A stretch of 51,216 nucleotides of DNA. Origin: UMGS973 sp045599945 (GTDB lineage Bacteria > Bacillota > Clostridia > Peptostreptococcales > Anaerovoracaceae). A program made the translations under genes and the position numbers. Within the stretch, counting starts at the first letter, position 1; each line of letters starts with the position of its first letter. The notes beneath the pieces were generated by a model, which worked only from the letters and a program-made list of their open reading frames with translations, had not been told where the DNA came from and made no database searches. Below are positions 16,274 through 23,943 of the stretch, piece by piece. The stretch lies in contig JAZRWY010000020.1 in NCBI GenBank assembly GCA_045599945.1, positions 1 to 51,216 of the forward strand, in the 5' to 3' direction.

Positions 16274-16349
16274 TGGTGGAGAATAGGAGGCTCGAACTCC
16301 TGACCCCCTGCGTGCAAGGCAGGTGCTCTCCCAGCTGAGCTAATTCCCC
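16274..16349 (-). tRNA. tRNA-Ala (anticodon TGC)
   Basis: The 76-nt cloverleaf is complete with encoded CCA. The acceptor GGGGAAT pairs with ATTCTCC (one G-U), the D arm is AGCTCAGCTGGGAGAGC, the anticodon stem CCTGC/GCAGG holds the loop CTTGCAC, and the T arm contains GTTCGAGC. It stands alone, not in an rRNA operon. Confidence 0.97.
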
Positions 16350-16363
16350 GTATTGACTTTACC

Positions 16364-16392
16364 ATTATATACTTACAAAAGTTGAATGTAAA
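16364..16392 (-). promoter_or_regulatory. Promoter of tRNA-Ala
   Basis: Minus-strand TTTACA (16392-16387) and TATAAT (16369-16364), spacer 17 bp, ending 14 bp before the tRNA. Confidence 0.7.
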
Positions 16393-16542
16393 CTGTTTTT
16401 TGAAAAAATTCAAATAATTTTGAAGGGCGGTTTACGGGCGGAATTATGTATTTCTTGTGAAAAAGAAACATTTCAGTTCTCTTTACTTTGCTTTTGTGAT
16501 AATATATCATATACAGGAATATGAATGATTCGAGGTGACTAA

Positions 16543-17613
16543 ATGAAAAAATTAGCATGTGCAGTATTTGCGCTCCTGACAGGAAGCATGATGCTGTTTA
16601 CGGGATGCGGAAGCGCTACCGCATTTGATTATGACTTATCGGAATATGTAAAGGTTGGAACCTATGAAGGCCTTACATATGATAAACCGGAAAAGATTAA
16701 GATTTCCCAGAAGGATATAGAAGCAAAAGTCAAGGAAGATCTGGAAGCTGCAAAATATCTGAAGGATGTTAAGGATGGAAAGGTCCATGATGGAGATACC
16801 GTGAATATCGATTACGAAGGAACCATCGACGGCAAAGCATTCGAAGGCGGTACGGCAGCAGGACAGACGCTGGTCATCGGCTCAAACTCTTTCATTGAGG
16901 GATTTGAAAGCGGACTGATCGGAGAAAAGGTTGGAAGCAAGGTTTCTCTTGACCTTACGTTCCCGAAGGATTACGGCAAGGAAGAACTTCAGGGGAAGGA
17001 TGTAACCTTTGAGGTGAAGATCAATGCATCACAGAATTATGTGACGCCATCAGAAAAAAAGTATGTAAAAGACAGCGGCGTATATAAATCTGTGAAGGAA
17101 TATGAAAAGGCAGTCAAGGAAGAACTCTACAATACGGAAAAAACCGAACAGATCATGGGCATCCAGCAGTCTCTGTGGAATAAGGTGATGGACAAATCCG
17201 AAATGCTGAAAACACCGGACAAGGAGATTAAGGCATATGTGGAGCAGATGAATGCACAGGTTCAGGAGTATGCCGACAGCAATAACATGGAAGTTGCAGA
17301 TGTGCTGAAAAACTATTACCAGCTGGATGAAGAAGCCTTCAATCAGCAGGTGCAGGAAGCTGCAGAAAAGAACTGCTTCGAGCAGATGGTAGTCTATGCC
17401 ATTGCAAGAGAACAGAAACTGGAAGTAACAGACGACGAATACGAGAAGTTCGTTGAGACGCAGCTTGCAAATACCGGCTATTCTGCAAAGGAATTCAAGG
17501 AATATACAGGAAAGACCTATGAAGAATATGTGGGCGGTGAAGATTATATCCGGTATTATCTTCATTATGAAAAGGTCATCGACTACATCATGGATAAGGC
17601 GAAAGAAAAATAA
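16543..17613 (+). CDS. Trigger-factor-like peptidyl-prolyl isomerase lipoprotein
   Basis: Exported foldase of 356 residues. The signal peptide ends in the lipobox FTGC with lipidated Cys22, so it sits on the outer face of the membrane. An FKBP-type PPIase domain spans about 82-170 (DGDTVNIDYEGTIDG, GFESGLIGEKVGS, DLTFPKDYG). The rest, to residue 356, is helical and resembles the trigger factor C-terminal arms. The ribosome-binding N-terminal domain of cytoplasmic trigger factor is missing. It would do the job that parvulin PrsA does in Bacillus. The SD is GAGGTG. It has its own terminator. Confidence 0.9.
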   Translation: MKKLACAVFALLTGSMMLFTGCGSATAFDYDLSEYVKVGTYEGLTYDKPEKIKISQKDIEAKVKEDLEAAKYLKDVKDGKVHDGDTVNIDYEGTIDGKAFEGGTAAGQTLVIGSNSFIEGFESGLIGEKVGSKVSLDLTFPKDYGKEELQGKDVTFEVKINASQNYVTPSEKKYVKDSGVYKSVKEYEKAVKEELYNTEKTEQIMGIQQSLWNKVMDKSEMLKTPDKEIKAYVEQMNAQVQEYADSNNMEVADVLKNYYQLDEEAFNQQVQEAAEKNCFEQMVVYAIAREQKLEVTDDEYEKFVETQLANTGYSAKEFKEYTGKTYEEYVGGEDYIRYYLHYEKVIDYIMDKAKEK

Positions 17614-17620
17614 AATCTGG

Positions 17621-17650
17621 AAAGGAGCTTTTGAAAAAGGCTCCTTTTTA
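17621..17650 (+). terminator. Terminator of the foldase lipoprotein gene
   Basis: AAAGGAGC pairs with GCTCCTTT around an A-rich loop, followed by TTTT. Confidence 0.75.
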
Positions 17651-17773
17651 TATAAAGTGCTTGATTTGAGAAAGCGGATATGGTATATTGTCAAAAGATA
17701 TTAGCGTGGCTTATGAGTACATCAGCGATGCTAATGCATTTTCAGGTTAAAGGACAGCTCCATTTGTAATATG

Positions 17774-17810
17774 AACAGCCGCCGGCATGCATGTGATGCC
17801 GGCGGCTGTT
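17774..17810. other. Perfect 15-bp hairpin upstream of nrdR
   Basis: AACAGCCGCCGGCAT is followed by a 7-nt loop and its exact complement. No U-run follows (TTTCGC), so it is not a standard terminator. It lies in an otherwise empty region of about 300 bp (17614-17915). Confidence 0.6.
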
Positions 17811-17849
17811 TCGCTGGATGATGTTATGGATTTATCTTGTGGTTTTTGT

Positions 17850-17879
17850 TTGCAATGAATACAAGTTGTAGTGTATAAT
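17850..17879 (+). promoter_or_regulatory. Promoter of the nrdR-cmk unit
   Basis: TTGCAA (17850-17855) and TATAAT (17874-17879), spacer 18 bp. Confidence 0.5.
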
Positions 17880-17915
17880 ATACAGTTAGAAGAAGGAAAA
17901 CAAGGAGGTACAGAC

Positions 17916-18374
17916 ATGAGATGTCCATATTGTGAAAATGTCGATTCCAAGGTTATTGATTCCAGACCGACAGAAGACGGTCATGCGATCAGAAGAAGGA
18001 GAGAATGCGACAGATGCAACCGTCGTTTTACAACCTATGAAAAGGTGGAAGAGGTTATTCTCATGGTCATCAAGAAGGATGGCTCAAGAGAAGCATTTGA
18101 TCGGACAAAAGTGATGAATGGCATCATCAAGGCCTGTGAAAAGAGACCGGTCACCATGGAACAGATAGAAAACATGGTAAATCAGATTGAGCGTGGTCTG
18201 AATAACATGATGGAAAAAGAAGTAGAAAGTTCCTTCATCGGAGAACTGATCATGGATCAGCTCAGAGAAGTGGACCAGGTGGCATATGTAAGATTTGCGT
18301 CTGTTTATCGTGAATTTACGGATGTCAGCACATTCCTTGCAGAAATAGAGAAACTTTTAGGAAAGGGAAAATAG
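17916..18374 (+). CDS. nrdR: Transcriptional repressor NrdR
   Basis: ATP/dATP-sensing repressor of ribonucleotide reductase genes, 152 residues. The N-terminal zinc ribbon has CPYC and CDRC with RRRRECDRCNRRFTTYE between and behind. The ATP-cone follows from about residue 47 (VIKKDGSREAFDRTK). The SD AAGGAGG fixes the ATG at 17916 and rejects an in-frame upstream start at 17871. Cytidylate kinase follows after 2 bp, which joins two steps of deoxynucleotide supply in one transcript. Confidence 0.95.
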   Translation: MRCPYCENVDSKVIDSRPTEDGHAIRRRRECDRCNRRFTTYEKVEEVILMVIKKDGSREAFDRTKVMNGIIKACEKRPVTMEQIENMVNQIERGLNNMMEKEVESSFIGELIMDQLREVDQVAYVRFASVYREFTDVSTFLAEIEKLLGKGK

Positions 18375-18376
18375 AA

Positions 18377-20332
18377 ATGATCAGAATCGCCATAGATGGT
18401 CCTGGCGGTGCCGGAAAGAGTACCATTGCAAAGATTATTGCATCCAGACTGGAAATAGAATATATCGATACTGGAGCCATGTACAGAGCCGTAGGATACA
18501 AACTGGCAGCAGCCGGTGTTGACATGAATGATGAAAAGGCTCTGAAGGCAATGCTGGATGATACGGTCATTGATTTTCGGAAGGGCGCAATCTATCTCGA
18601 TGGAAAGGATATCTCCGGAAAAATCAGGACCGAGGAAGTATCGAAGATGGCTTCCGCATGCTCTGCTCTGGCGCCGGTAAGAGAAAAACTGGTAGAGCAG
18701 CAGAGAGGGATGGCCGGCTTAAAGAGCGTCATCATGGACGGACGCGACATAGGAACCAACGTCCTTACGGATGCGGAATTGAAGATATTCCTGACGGCAT
18801 CTGCAGAGGAGAGGGCGCAGAGAAGATACGATGAACTCATCGCCAAGGGCGAAGAGGCAGTTTACGAGGATGTCTTAAAGGATATCAATGAAAGAGACTA
18901 TAACGACACTCATAGAAAACTCAATCCGCTGGTTAAAGCTGATGATGCGGTTGAGCTGGATACGACTCATATGAGCATCGAGGAAGTTGTAGAATATATA
19001 TTACAGAAAGTGAGAGATAAAATGGCAGTGTATGATTGGGAAAAATTTGGTCTTCACATTCCACAGATGATGATGCCAAAAGACGGAACAGATTATTCAA
19101 AGTGGGCCTGCGTAGCATGTGACCAGTTCACATCAGAGCCGGAGTACTGGGAAGAAGTTGAAAAGATTGTTGGAGATGCTCCTTCAACATTAAGACTCAT
19201 GCTTCCTGAACTCTACCTGGATAAGCCGGGCGAAGCAGAGAAAATCGTTTCAATCAGAGAAACAATGAAGCAGTATCTGGAGGATGGAACCCTTCAGGAG
19301 ATGGCTCCGGGAGCAATGCTTATCAAGCGTACTGCAGAAGGTCGTACCCGTCTTGGTCTTGTGATTGCAACAGATCTGGAAGCCTATGATTTCAACAAGG
19401 GCTCAAAATCGCTGACAAGAGCAACAGAGGGTACAGTCATTGAACGTATTCCGCCTCGTCTCAGAATCAGAGAAGGTGCTCCAATTGAGCTTCCTCACAT
19501 CATGATTCTGATTGATGACCCTGAAAAATCAGTGATTGAACCTCTTGTAAATGCAGAAAAGACTCTGATCTATGATACAGATCTGATGATGGACGGTGGA
19601 CATATTACTGGAGAATTCATAGCCGAAGAAGCGCTTGAAGGGGCAAAGGAAGCTCTTTCCGTTCTTTATGACAAGGCTGAAGAAAAGTACGGCGAAGGCA
19701 ATGTCATCTTCCAGGCAATGGGCGATGGAAACCATTCACTGGCAACTGCAAAGACCATGTGGGAGAACCTGAAGAAGACGCTTTCACCGGAAGAGATTGA
19801 AACTCACCCTGCAAGATATGCTCTTTGTGAAATCGAAAACATTCACGATGAGGGTATCGTATTTGAGCCGATCCACAGAGTAATCTTTGCGAAGGAAGGA
19901 CAGTCAGGAATGGGTCTTGTAGAAAGACTTCTTGAGCTTCTGAATGAACAGAACGGCAAGGCATATCTTGCAGAAGAAGGTGCTAAGGTTGCTGAAGGAG
20001 CATTCACTGTTCCATACATTACTAAGGATCAGAAGGGTATCATCGTAATCGAAGAGCCATCCAACAAGCTGGAGGTAGGCGCACTTCAGAATGCTCTGGA
20101 TGTAATGGTCAAGGAAGAAAAAAGCTGTGATATCGACTATATCCACGGTACGGCAGCAGTAAACAAGCTTTCCACACAGGAAGGAAATGCAGGCTTCATG
20201 CTTCCTCCTATGGACAAGTTCATGCTGTTCCCTGCAGTAGCTGCAGATGGAGCTCTTCCTCGTAAGACATTCTCCATGGGAGAAGCAAACGAAAAGAGAT
20301 ACTATATCGAAAGCAGACAGATCTTCAAGTAG
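18377..20332 (+). CDS. cmk: Cytidylate kinase fused to a DUF1015 domain
   Basis: Residues 1-215 are a full-length CMP/dCMP kinase: P-loop GPGGAGKST (8-16), DTGAMYRAVG, and DGRDIGT near 121. From Met216 (19022) a complete DUF1015 protein of 436 residues follows in frame, starting MAVYDWEKFGLHIP and containing PPRLRIREGAPIELPH and MGDGNHSLATAK. Some DUF1015/SerK-related proteins are linked to free-serine kinase activity; I cannot verify that for this one. There is no stop codon or good SD at the junction, although a TAA lies in another frame right there. The DUF1015 half uses more CGT and CCT codons than the kinase half. A real fusion, or a one-base indel joining two genes, are both possible. 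Confidence 0.88.
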   Translation: MIRIAIDGPGGAGKSTIAKIIASRLEIEYIDTGAMYRAVGYKLAAAGVDMNDEKALKAMLDDTVIDFRKGAIYLDGKDISGKIRTEEVSKMASACSALAPVREKLVEQQRGMAGLKSVIMDGRDIGTNVLTDAELKIFLTASAEERAQRRYDELIAKGEEAVYEDVLKDINERDYNDTHRKLNPLVKADDAVELDTTHMSIEEVVEYILQKVRDKMAVYDWEKFGLHIPQMMMPKDGTDYSKWACVACDQFTSEPEYWEEVEKIVGDAPSTLRLMLPELYLDKPGEAEKIVSIRETMKQYLEDGTLQEMAPGAMLIKRTAEGRTRLGLVIATDLEAYDFNKGSKSLTRATEGTVIERIPPRLRIREGAPIELPHIMILIDDPEKSVIEPLVNAEKTLIYDTDLMMDGGHITGEFIAEEALEGAKEALSVLYDKAEEKYGEGNVIFQAMGDGNHSLATAKTMWENLKKTLSPEEIETHPARYALCEIENIHDEGIVFEPIHRVIFAKEGQSGMGLVERLLELLNEQNGKAYLAEEGAKVAEGAFTVPYITKDQKGIIVIEEPSNKLEVGALQNALDVMVKEEKSCDIDYIHGTAAVNKLSTQEGNAGFMLPPMDKFMLFPAVAADGALPRKTFSMGEANEKRYYIESRQIFK

Positions 20333-20346
20333 GACTGACATATCAC

Positions 20347-20377
20347 ATCCCCATCGAATGATGGGGATTTTGTTTTT
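20347..20377 (+). terminator. Terminator hairpin of the CCCCATCG type
   Basis: ATCCCCATC, loop GAAT, GATGGGGAT, then TTTGTTTTT. Similar hairpins stand at 22079, 40052 and 40922. Confidence 0.85.
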
Positions 20378-20506
20378 CATGGGATGCCATGATCATTGAA
20401 GAAGCGGCAGGCGATATATCATATTATGACGTTAGTCTCCTGCCGGAAGCTGGAAATGAGTATTGCCTCGGGATGTAAATAATATTTATTTTAATGTAAT
20501 ATATAT

Positions 20507-20535
20507 TTGACAATATGACAAACATTATGTATAAT
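20507..20535 (+). promoter_or_regulatory. Promoter of the membrane protein-XRE pair
   Basis: Perfect TTGACA (20507-20512) and TATAAT (20530-20535), spacer 17 bp. The stretch from 20378 to here holds no other recognisable element. Confidence 0.75.
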
Positions 20536-20568
20536 ATGGTTAGTTAATGGATAAGGAGGAATATTGAA

Positions 20569-21099
20569 ATGGGAATTATAGCATTTATTGTGATGATTGT
20601 TATTATTGCTGTATTATCAATTATACTGATCAGAATCGGAAGCACGAATAAGAAGCTTAGGCCAGAATATGATGAAAGGCAGAAAGCAGTTGCAGGGATT
20701 GGATATAAGTATGGAATGTTCATTGTGATGGGCTGGGTGGCGGTTGCCTATCTCTTCGAGGTATGCCATATAGAGATTCCGATGGGAACCGGGACTTTCT
20801 GTTTCATCGGATGCATTGCAGCAATCTGCATATATACACCATATCTTATCTGGAAGGATGCATATCTTGGGATGAATAACAGTGCAAAAAGATATTTCAT
20901 AATGTTTGGCGCCATGGGGATTGTTATACTTGTTCTTTTCATCTGGGGTGTACAGTTTGATATCATGGTGATTGATGGCATCATTCAGCCGATGGTCATT
21001 ACTGTCCCATGCTGTATTATGTGTTTTGAAATACTGATCGTATATTATCTGAAGCAGAAAAGGGATCAAGAGAAAGAGGCATGCAATGAAGAATCTTAA
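20569..21099 (+). CDS. Small integral membrane protein paired with an XRE regulator
   Basis: The 176-residue protein has about five hydrophobic helices (near 4-22, 47-66, 74-92, 107-126, 136-158) and a charged C-terminal tail. The cytoplasmic segment after helix 1 reads RPEYDERQK, a motif I associate with small Firmicute membrane proteins that sit next to a short XRE regulator. No enzymatic motif is visible. Its end overlaps the regulator by 14 bp, so the two are coupled; the membrane protein may sense something or sequester the regulator. Confidence 0.8.
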   Translation: MGIIAFIVMIVIIAVLSIILIRIGSTNKKLRPEYDERQKAVAGIGYKYGMFIVMGWVAVAYLFEVCHIEIPMGTGTFCFIGCIAAICIYTPYLIWKDAYLGMNNSAKRYFIMFGAMGIVILVLFIWGVQFDIMVIDGIIQPMVITVPCCIMCFEILIVYYLKQKRDQEKEACNEES

Positions 21100-21280
21100 G
21101 ATGAAGGCTGCAAGGGCCGGAAAGGATCTTTCGCAGGAGGCACTTGCAAAGATTGTCGGTGTATCCAGACAGACGATCAATGCAATAGAAAAAGGAGAAT
21201 ATAATCCGACGATCAATCTATGCATCAAAATATGCAGAGCGCTTGATAAAACCCTGGACGACTTGTTCTGGGAAGAATAA
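21086..21280 (+). CDS. Short XRE-type HTH regulator
   Basis: A 64-residue protein consisting of a single helix-turn-helix: AARAGKDLSQEALAKIVGVS, then RQTINAIEKGEYNP, ending LDDLFWEE. This is the minimal regulator type that controls its own operon in Firmicutes. The SD AAAGAGG lies within the upstream gene. The last 19 bp of the gene together with 8 bp beyond recur exactly at 22047-22073. Confidence 0.9.
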   Translation: MKNLKMKAARAGKDLSQEALAKIVGVSRQTINAIEKGEYNPTINLCIKICRALDKTLDDLFWEE

Positions 21281-21289
21281 ATGTATGAT
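21263..21289 (+). repeat. 27-bp direct repeat, left copy
   Basis: Identical to 22047-22073; covers the final codons (LFWEE, stop) of the XRE gene and 9 bp after it. The two copies flank the RelBE-type pair. Confidence 0.85.
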
Positions 21290-21325
21290 GCTGAGGGGTC
21301 TTTTGGTGAATTCTTTCGCCTTCTG

Positions 21326-21354
21326 TTGATTTGTAAAGGGAAATGCGATACAAT
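21326..21354 (+). promoter_or_regulatory. Promoter of the RelBE-type module
   Basis: TTGATT (21326-21331) and TACAAT (21349-21354), spacer 17 bp. Confidence 0.6.
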
Positions 21355-21376
21355 TGCAGTACAAGGAGGCGTAATT

Positions 21377-21685
21377 ATGGAAAAGACGGCAACGATTAAT
21401 GTAAGGGTGACACCAAGTGTAAAAACTAATGCAGAAATGGTTCTGAACCAGCTGGGAATACCAATGTCAACAGCGATTGAGATCTATCTGAGACAGATCT
21501 ATATGACGGGAGGCCTGCCGTTTTCTGTTATAGTGCCAGAGGCACCGCGGGCGCTGAATGCGGCGAATTTGACAGACGAACAGCTGGATGAGAAGCTTGC
21601 CAGAGGGATAGAGGATTATCAGAAGGGAAATGTGCGCAGAGCCGAAGATGTATTTACTGAATTTGGGGAGAAGAATTTCAAGTGA
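21377..21685 (+). CDS. RelB/DinJ-family antitoxin
   Basis: Antitoxin of 102 residues with the ribbon-helix-helix start TATINVRVTPSVKTNAEMVL and the family segment PMSTAIEIYLRQI. The C-terminal half (about 60-102) is charged and would wrap the toxin. The SD AAGGAGG is 7 nt before ATG 21377; an open frame upstream to 21281 has no SD and crosses the promoter. It overlaps the toxin gene by 4 bp, the normal arrangement for type II pairs, and the complex probably represses its own promoter. Confidence 0.9.
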   Translation: MEKTATINVRVTPSVKTNAEMVLNQLGIPMSTAIEIYLRQIYMTGGLPFSVIVPEAPRALNAANLTDEQLDEKLARGIEDYQKGNVRRAEDVFTEFGEKNFK

Positions 21686-21996
21686 AACAGTATGAAGTAA
21701 ATATCACTGATGAAGCAGCGAGCGATATGAAGCACATATTTGAATATGTGTCGGCAGCTGCAGCATCCTCTGCGATGGCAGAGAAACTGTATGTGAGACT
21801 TGCATATGCAATTCGCAGGCTTAATCAGTTTCCGGAAAGATGTCCTGTAATCCGCAGAATCCGTAATATTGAAGTGCGCGGATTGGTGGAAGATAATTAT
21901 CTGATCTGCTATATAGTAAGGGAAGATACTGTAACAGTAGTAGGTGTTTTGTATGGTGCTTCGGATATTATAGAGAGAATCGGAAAAAGAATATGA
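21682..21996 (+). CDS. RelE/ParE-family toxin
   Basis: Toxin of 104 residues starting with GTG inside the antitoxin stop (GTGA overlap). The N-terminal YEVNITDEAASDMKHIFEYV, the central RLNQFPERCPV and the end LVEDNYLICYIV with VVGVLYGASD are typical of RelE/ParE folds. Whether it cuts ribosome-bound mRNA or poisons gyrase cannot be read from the sequence. Its final codons merge into a decayed XRE gene end at the shared sequence GAATAT. Confidence 0.9.
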   Translation: MKQYEVNITDEAASDMKHIFEYVSAAAASSAMAEKLYVRLAYAIRRLNQFPERCPVIRRIRNIEVRGLVEDNYLICYIVREDTVTVVGVLYGASDIIERIGKRI

Positions 21997-22064
21997 TAAT
22001 CCAACAATCAATTCGTGGATAGGGCATTTGAAAGAACCTGGGTGAGTTGTTCTGGGAAGAATAA
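21990..22064 (+). pseudogene. Decayed 3' end of an XRE regulator gene
   Basis: The stretch aligns with the last 75 bp or so of the intact gene at 21086: AATCCAACAATCAAT matches AATCCGACGATCAAT (NPTIN), the middle has diverged with indels and a TGA, and the last part is identical (LFWEE, stop). No start or helix-turn-helix remains. It is a leftover from duplication or recombination. Confidence 0.75.
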
Positions 22065-22073
22065 ATGTATGAT
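22047..22073 (+). repeat. 27-bp direct repeat, right copy
   Basis: Exact copy of 21263-21289, here at the end of the decayed XRE remnant. Confidence 0.85.
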
Positions 22074-22078
22074 ACCAA

Positions 22079-22112
22079 GCCCCCATCGTAAGATGGTGAT
22101 TTTGCTTTTTTT
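22079..22112 (+). terminator. Terminator hairpin of the CCCCATCG type
   Basis: CCCCATC, loop GTAA, GATGGTG, then ATTTTGCTTTTTTT. Stem, loop edge and tail are nearly identical to those at 20347, which is more than terminators share by chance. Confidence 0.75.
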
Positions 22113-22132
22113 GTGAATTATTCTTCATACTG

Positions 22133-22161
22133 TTGTATGTTTGAAATGAAAATGATAAAAT
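22133..22161 (+). promoter_or_regulatory. Promoter of the radC-mre operon
   Basis: TTGTAT (22133-22138) and TAAAAT (22156-22161), spacer 17 bp. Confidence 0.5.
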
Positions 22162-22224
22162 GTTATGTACGGAAATTATACAGAAATCCTTTTATGCAGT
22201 CGGTAGACACATAAGGGGGTAATA

Positions 22225-22896
22225 ATGATCATAAAAGAAATGCCGGAATCCGAACGGCCAAGAGAGAAAATGCTGCAACACGGACCTGGTGCTCTTTCCA
22301 GCTGCGAGCTGATTGCTGCAATCATAGGAAACGGAACCGGCGGACGTTCCGCACTGGATATTGCAGAGAGCCTTCTGACGCGAGATGAGCAGGGAATCGG
22401 TTTTCTCGGCAGATGTTCCATAGAGGAGATTCTGTGCGTGGAAGGCATCGGAAAGGCAAAAGGATGTCAGCTCATGGCAGCTGTAGAACTCGGAAAGAGG
22501 CTTGCAGCCGTTCCTTTGAGAGAGCGGCAGCATTTTGACAGTCCGGAAGCGATTGCATCTTATTTCATGGCAACCATGAGATATCTTCGGGAAGAACATT
22601 TCAGACTTCTTCTTCTGGATGTCCAGGGGGGCATGATTTCTGTGGAGGAAATCGGAATCGGAAGTCTCATGGGAGTGGAGATTCATCCCAGGGATGTTTT
22701 CAGTACTGCAATCCGAAAGAATGCAGCAGCCATTGTCGCAGTTCATAATCATCCAAGCGGCAATCCTGCGCCAAGCGAAGAAGATGTTGAACTGACCAGA
22801 AGAATCGGCCTGGCAGGAAAAATCATCGGCATTCCGCTGATGGAGCACCTGATCATTGGTGACGGCACATATGAAAGTCTGAAATACATGGATTAA
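22225..22896 (+). CDS. radC: RadC family protein (JAB/MPN domain)
   Basis: The 223-residue protein has an N-terminal UPF0758 helix-hairpin region (RPREKMLQHGPGALSSCELI, then EGIGKAKG) and a C-terminal metalloprotease-like JAMM motif with HNHPSGNPAPSEED near 170-185. Despite the name, a DNA repair role is doubtful. Placement immediately before mreB is the normal order in Bacillota. The AGGGGG upstream is a good SD. MreB starts 15 bp after its stop. Confidence 0.93.
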   Translation: MIIKEMPESERPREKMLQHGPGALSSCELIAAIIGNGTGGRSALDIAESLLTRDEQGIGFLGRCSIEEILCVEGIGKAKGCQLMAAVELGKRLAAVPLRERQHFDSPEAIASYFMATMRYLREEHFRLLLLDVQGGMISVEEIGIGSLMGVEIHPRDVFSTAIRKNAAAIVAVHNHPSGNPAPSEEDVELTRRIGLAGKIIGIPLMEHLIIGDGTYESLKYMD

Positions 22897-22911
22897 CAAC
22901 GGAGGAATAAA

Positions 22912-23931
22912 ATGGGTAACATAGGAATTGACTTAGGTACAGCCAATACACTGATTTCAGTAGATGGAAAAGAAATCCTGAACGAGCCATCTGTCATTGC
23001 GAAGGATTTAGACCGTGATGTGATTCTTGCGGTTGGAACAGAAGCAAAGAAGATGCTTGGAAAGGCGCCGGCACATATCAAGGTGGTAAAACCCCTGGAA
23101 GATGGTGTCATCTCTGACTTTGACATGGCAGCAGACATGCTTGCCGCTTTTTTCAAAAAGGTCATCGGACAGAGCGGAAAAATCAAATCGAGAGTAGCAA
23201 TCGGTGTACCAAGCGGTGTAACAGAAGTTGAAAAGATTGCTGTGCATGATGTTGTATCTTCACTTGGCCCAAAGGAAGTATATATTCTGGAAGAGCCAAT
23301 GGCTGCAGCACTTGGAGCAGGAATGGATGTTGACGGAACAACCGGCTGTATGATTGTTGACATAGGCGGCGGAACAACAGACATTGCAATCATTACGCTT
23401 GGCGGAATCGTATCCAGCAATTCCATCCGGTCTGCCGGAGAAAAACTGGACAATGCCATTATTCAGTATGTCAGAAAGAAATATTCTCTGTTTATCGGAG
23501 AAGGTACGGCAGAGAAACTGAAGAAGCAGATCGGCTGTGCCTTGAATGATGTGGATGAAAACGGCAATGAGATTGTATTGACTGCAAATGCAAGCGGAAG
23601 AGATATCATTTCCGGACTTCCAAAGACCATCGAAATTACCAGTACAGACATGAAGGAGGCTCTTGCAGAATCTCTGGACATCATTGTGGATGGAATCAAA
23701 TCCACAATCGAAAAAGCACCGCCTGAAATTGCTGCAGACGTGGCAGAAAACGGAATGGTTCTGACCGGCGGAACAGGCATGATCAAAAACTTTGACCAGC
23801 TGATTACAAACAGAACCGGCATGAAAGTACGGCTTGCAGATAATCCGCTGGAGGCAGTTGTACTTGGTACGGCAAAATCATTGGAAGATATCGATAAATT
23901 AAACACATATATAAGAAAATCACGTAGATAA
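22912..23931 (+). CDS. mreB: Rod shape-determining actin homologue MreB
   Basis: Cytoskeletal ATPase that forms membrane-bound filaments and directs elongation. The actin-fold nucleotide motifs are present: phosphate 1 IGIDLGTANT, phosphate 2 VDIGGGTTDIA and adenosine MVLTGGTGMI. Length 339 residues is typical. The SD is GGAGG. It heads the mreB-mreC-mreD-PBP2 series, so this cell is presumably a rod or ovoid. Confidence 0.97.
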   Translation: MGNIGIDLGTANTLISVDGKEILNEPSVIAKDLDRDVILAVGTEAKKMLGKAPAHIKVVKPLEDGVISDFDMAADMLAAFFKKVIGQSGKIKSRVAIGVPSGVTEVEKIAVHDVVSSLGPKEVYILEEPMAAALGAGMDVDGTTGCMIVDIGGGTTDIAIITLGGIVSSNSIRSAGEKLDNAIIQYVRKKYSLFIGEGTAEKLKKQIGCALNDVDENGNEIVLTANASGRDIISGLPKTIEITSTDMKEALAESLDIIVDGIKSTIEKAPPEIAADVAENGMVLTGGTGMIKNFDQLITNRTGMKVRLADNPLEAVVLGTAKSLEDIDKLNTYIRKSRR

Positions 23932-23943
23932 GGATAATCTGAA

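Noticed and set aside
20507..22112. An insertion sequence or prophage remnant in the first accessory island
   Set aside because: No transposase, integrase or terminal inverted repeats were seen; only the direct repeat and hairpins mark its edges.
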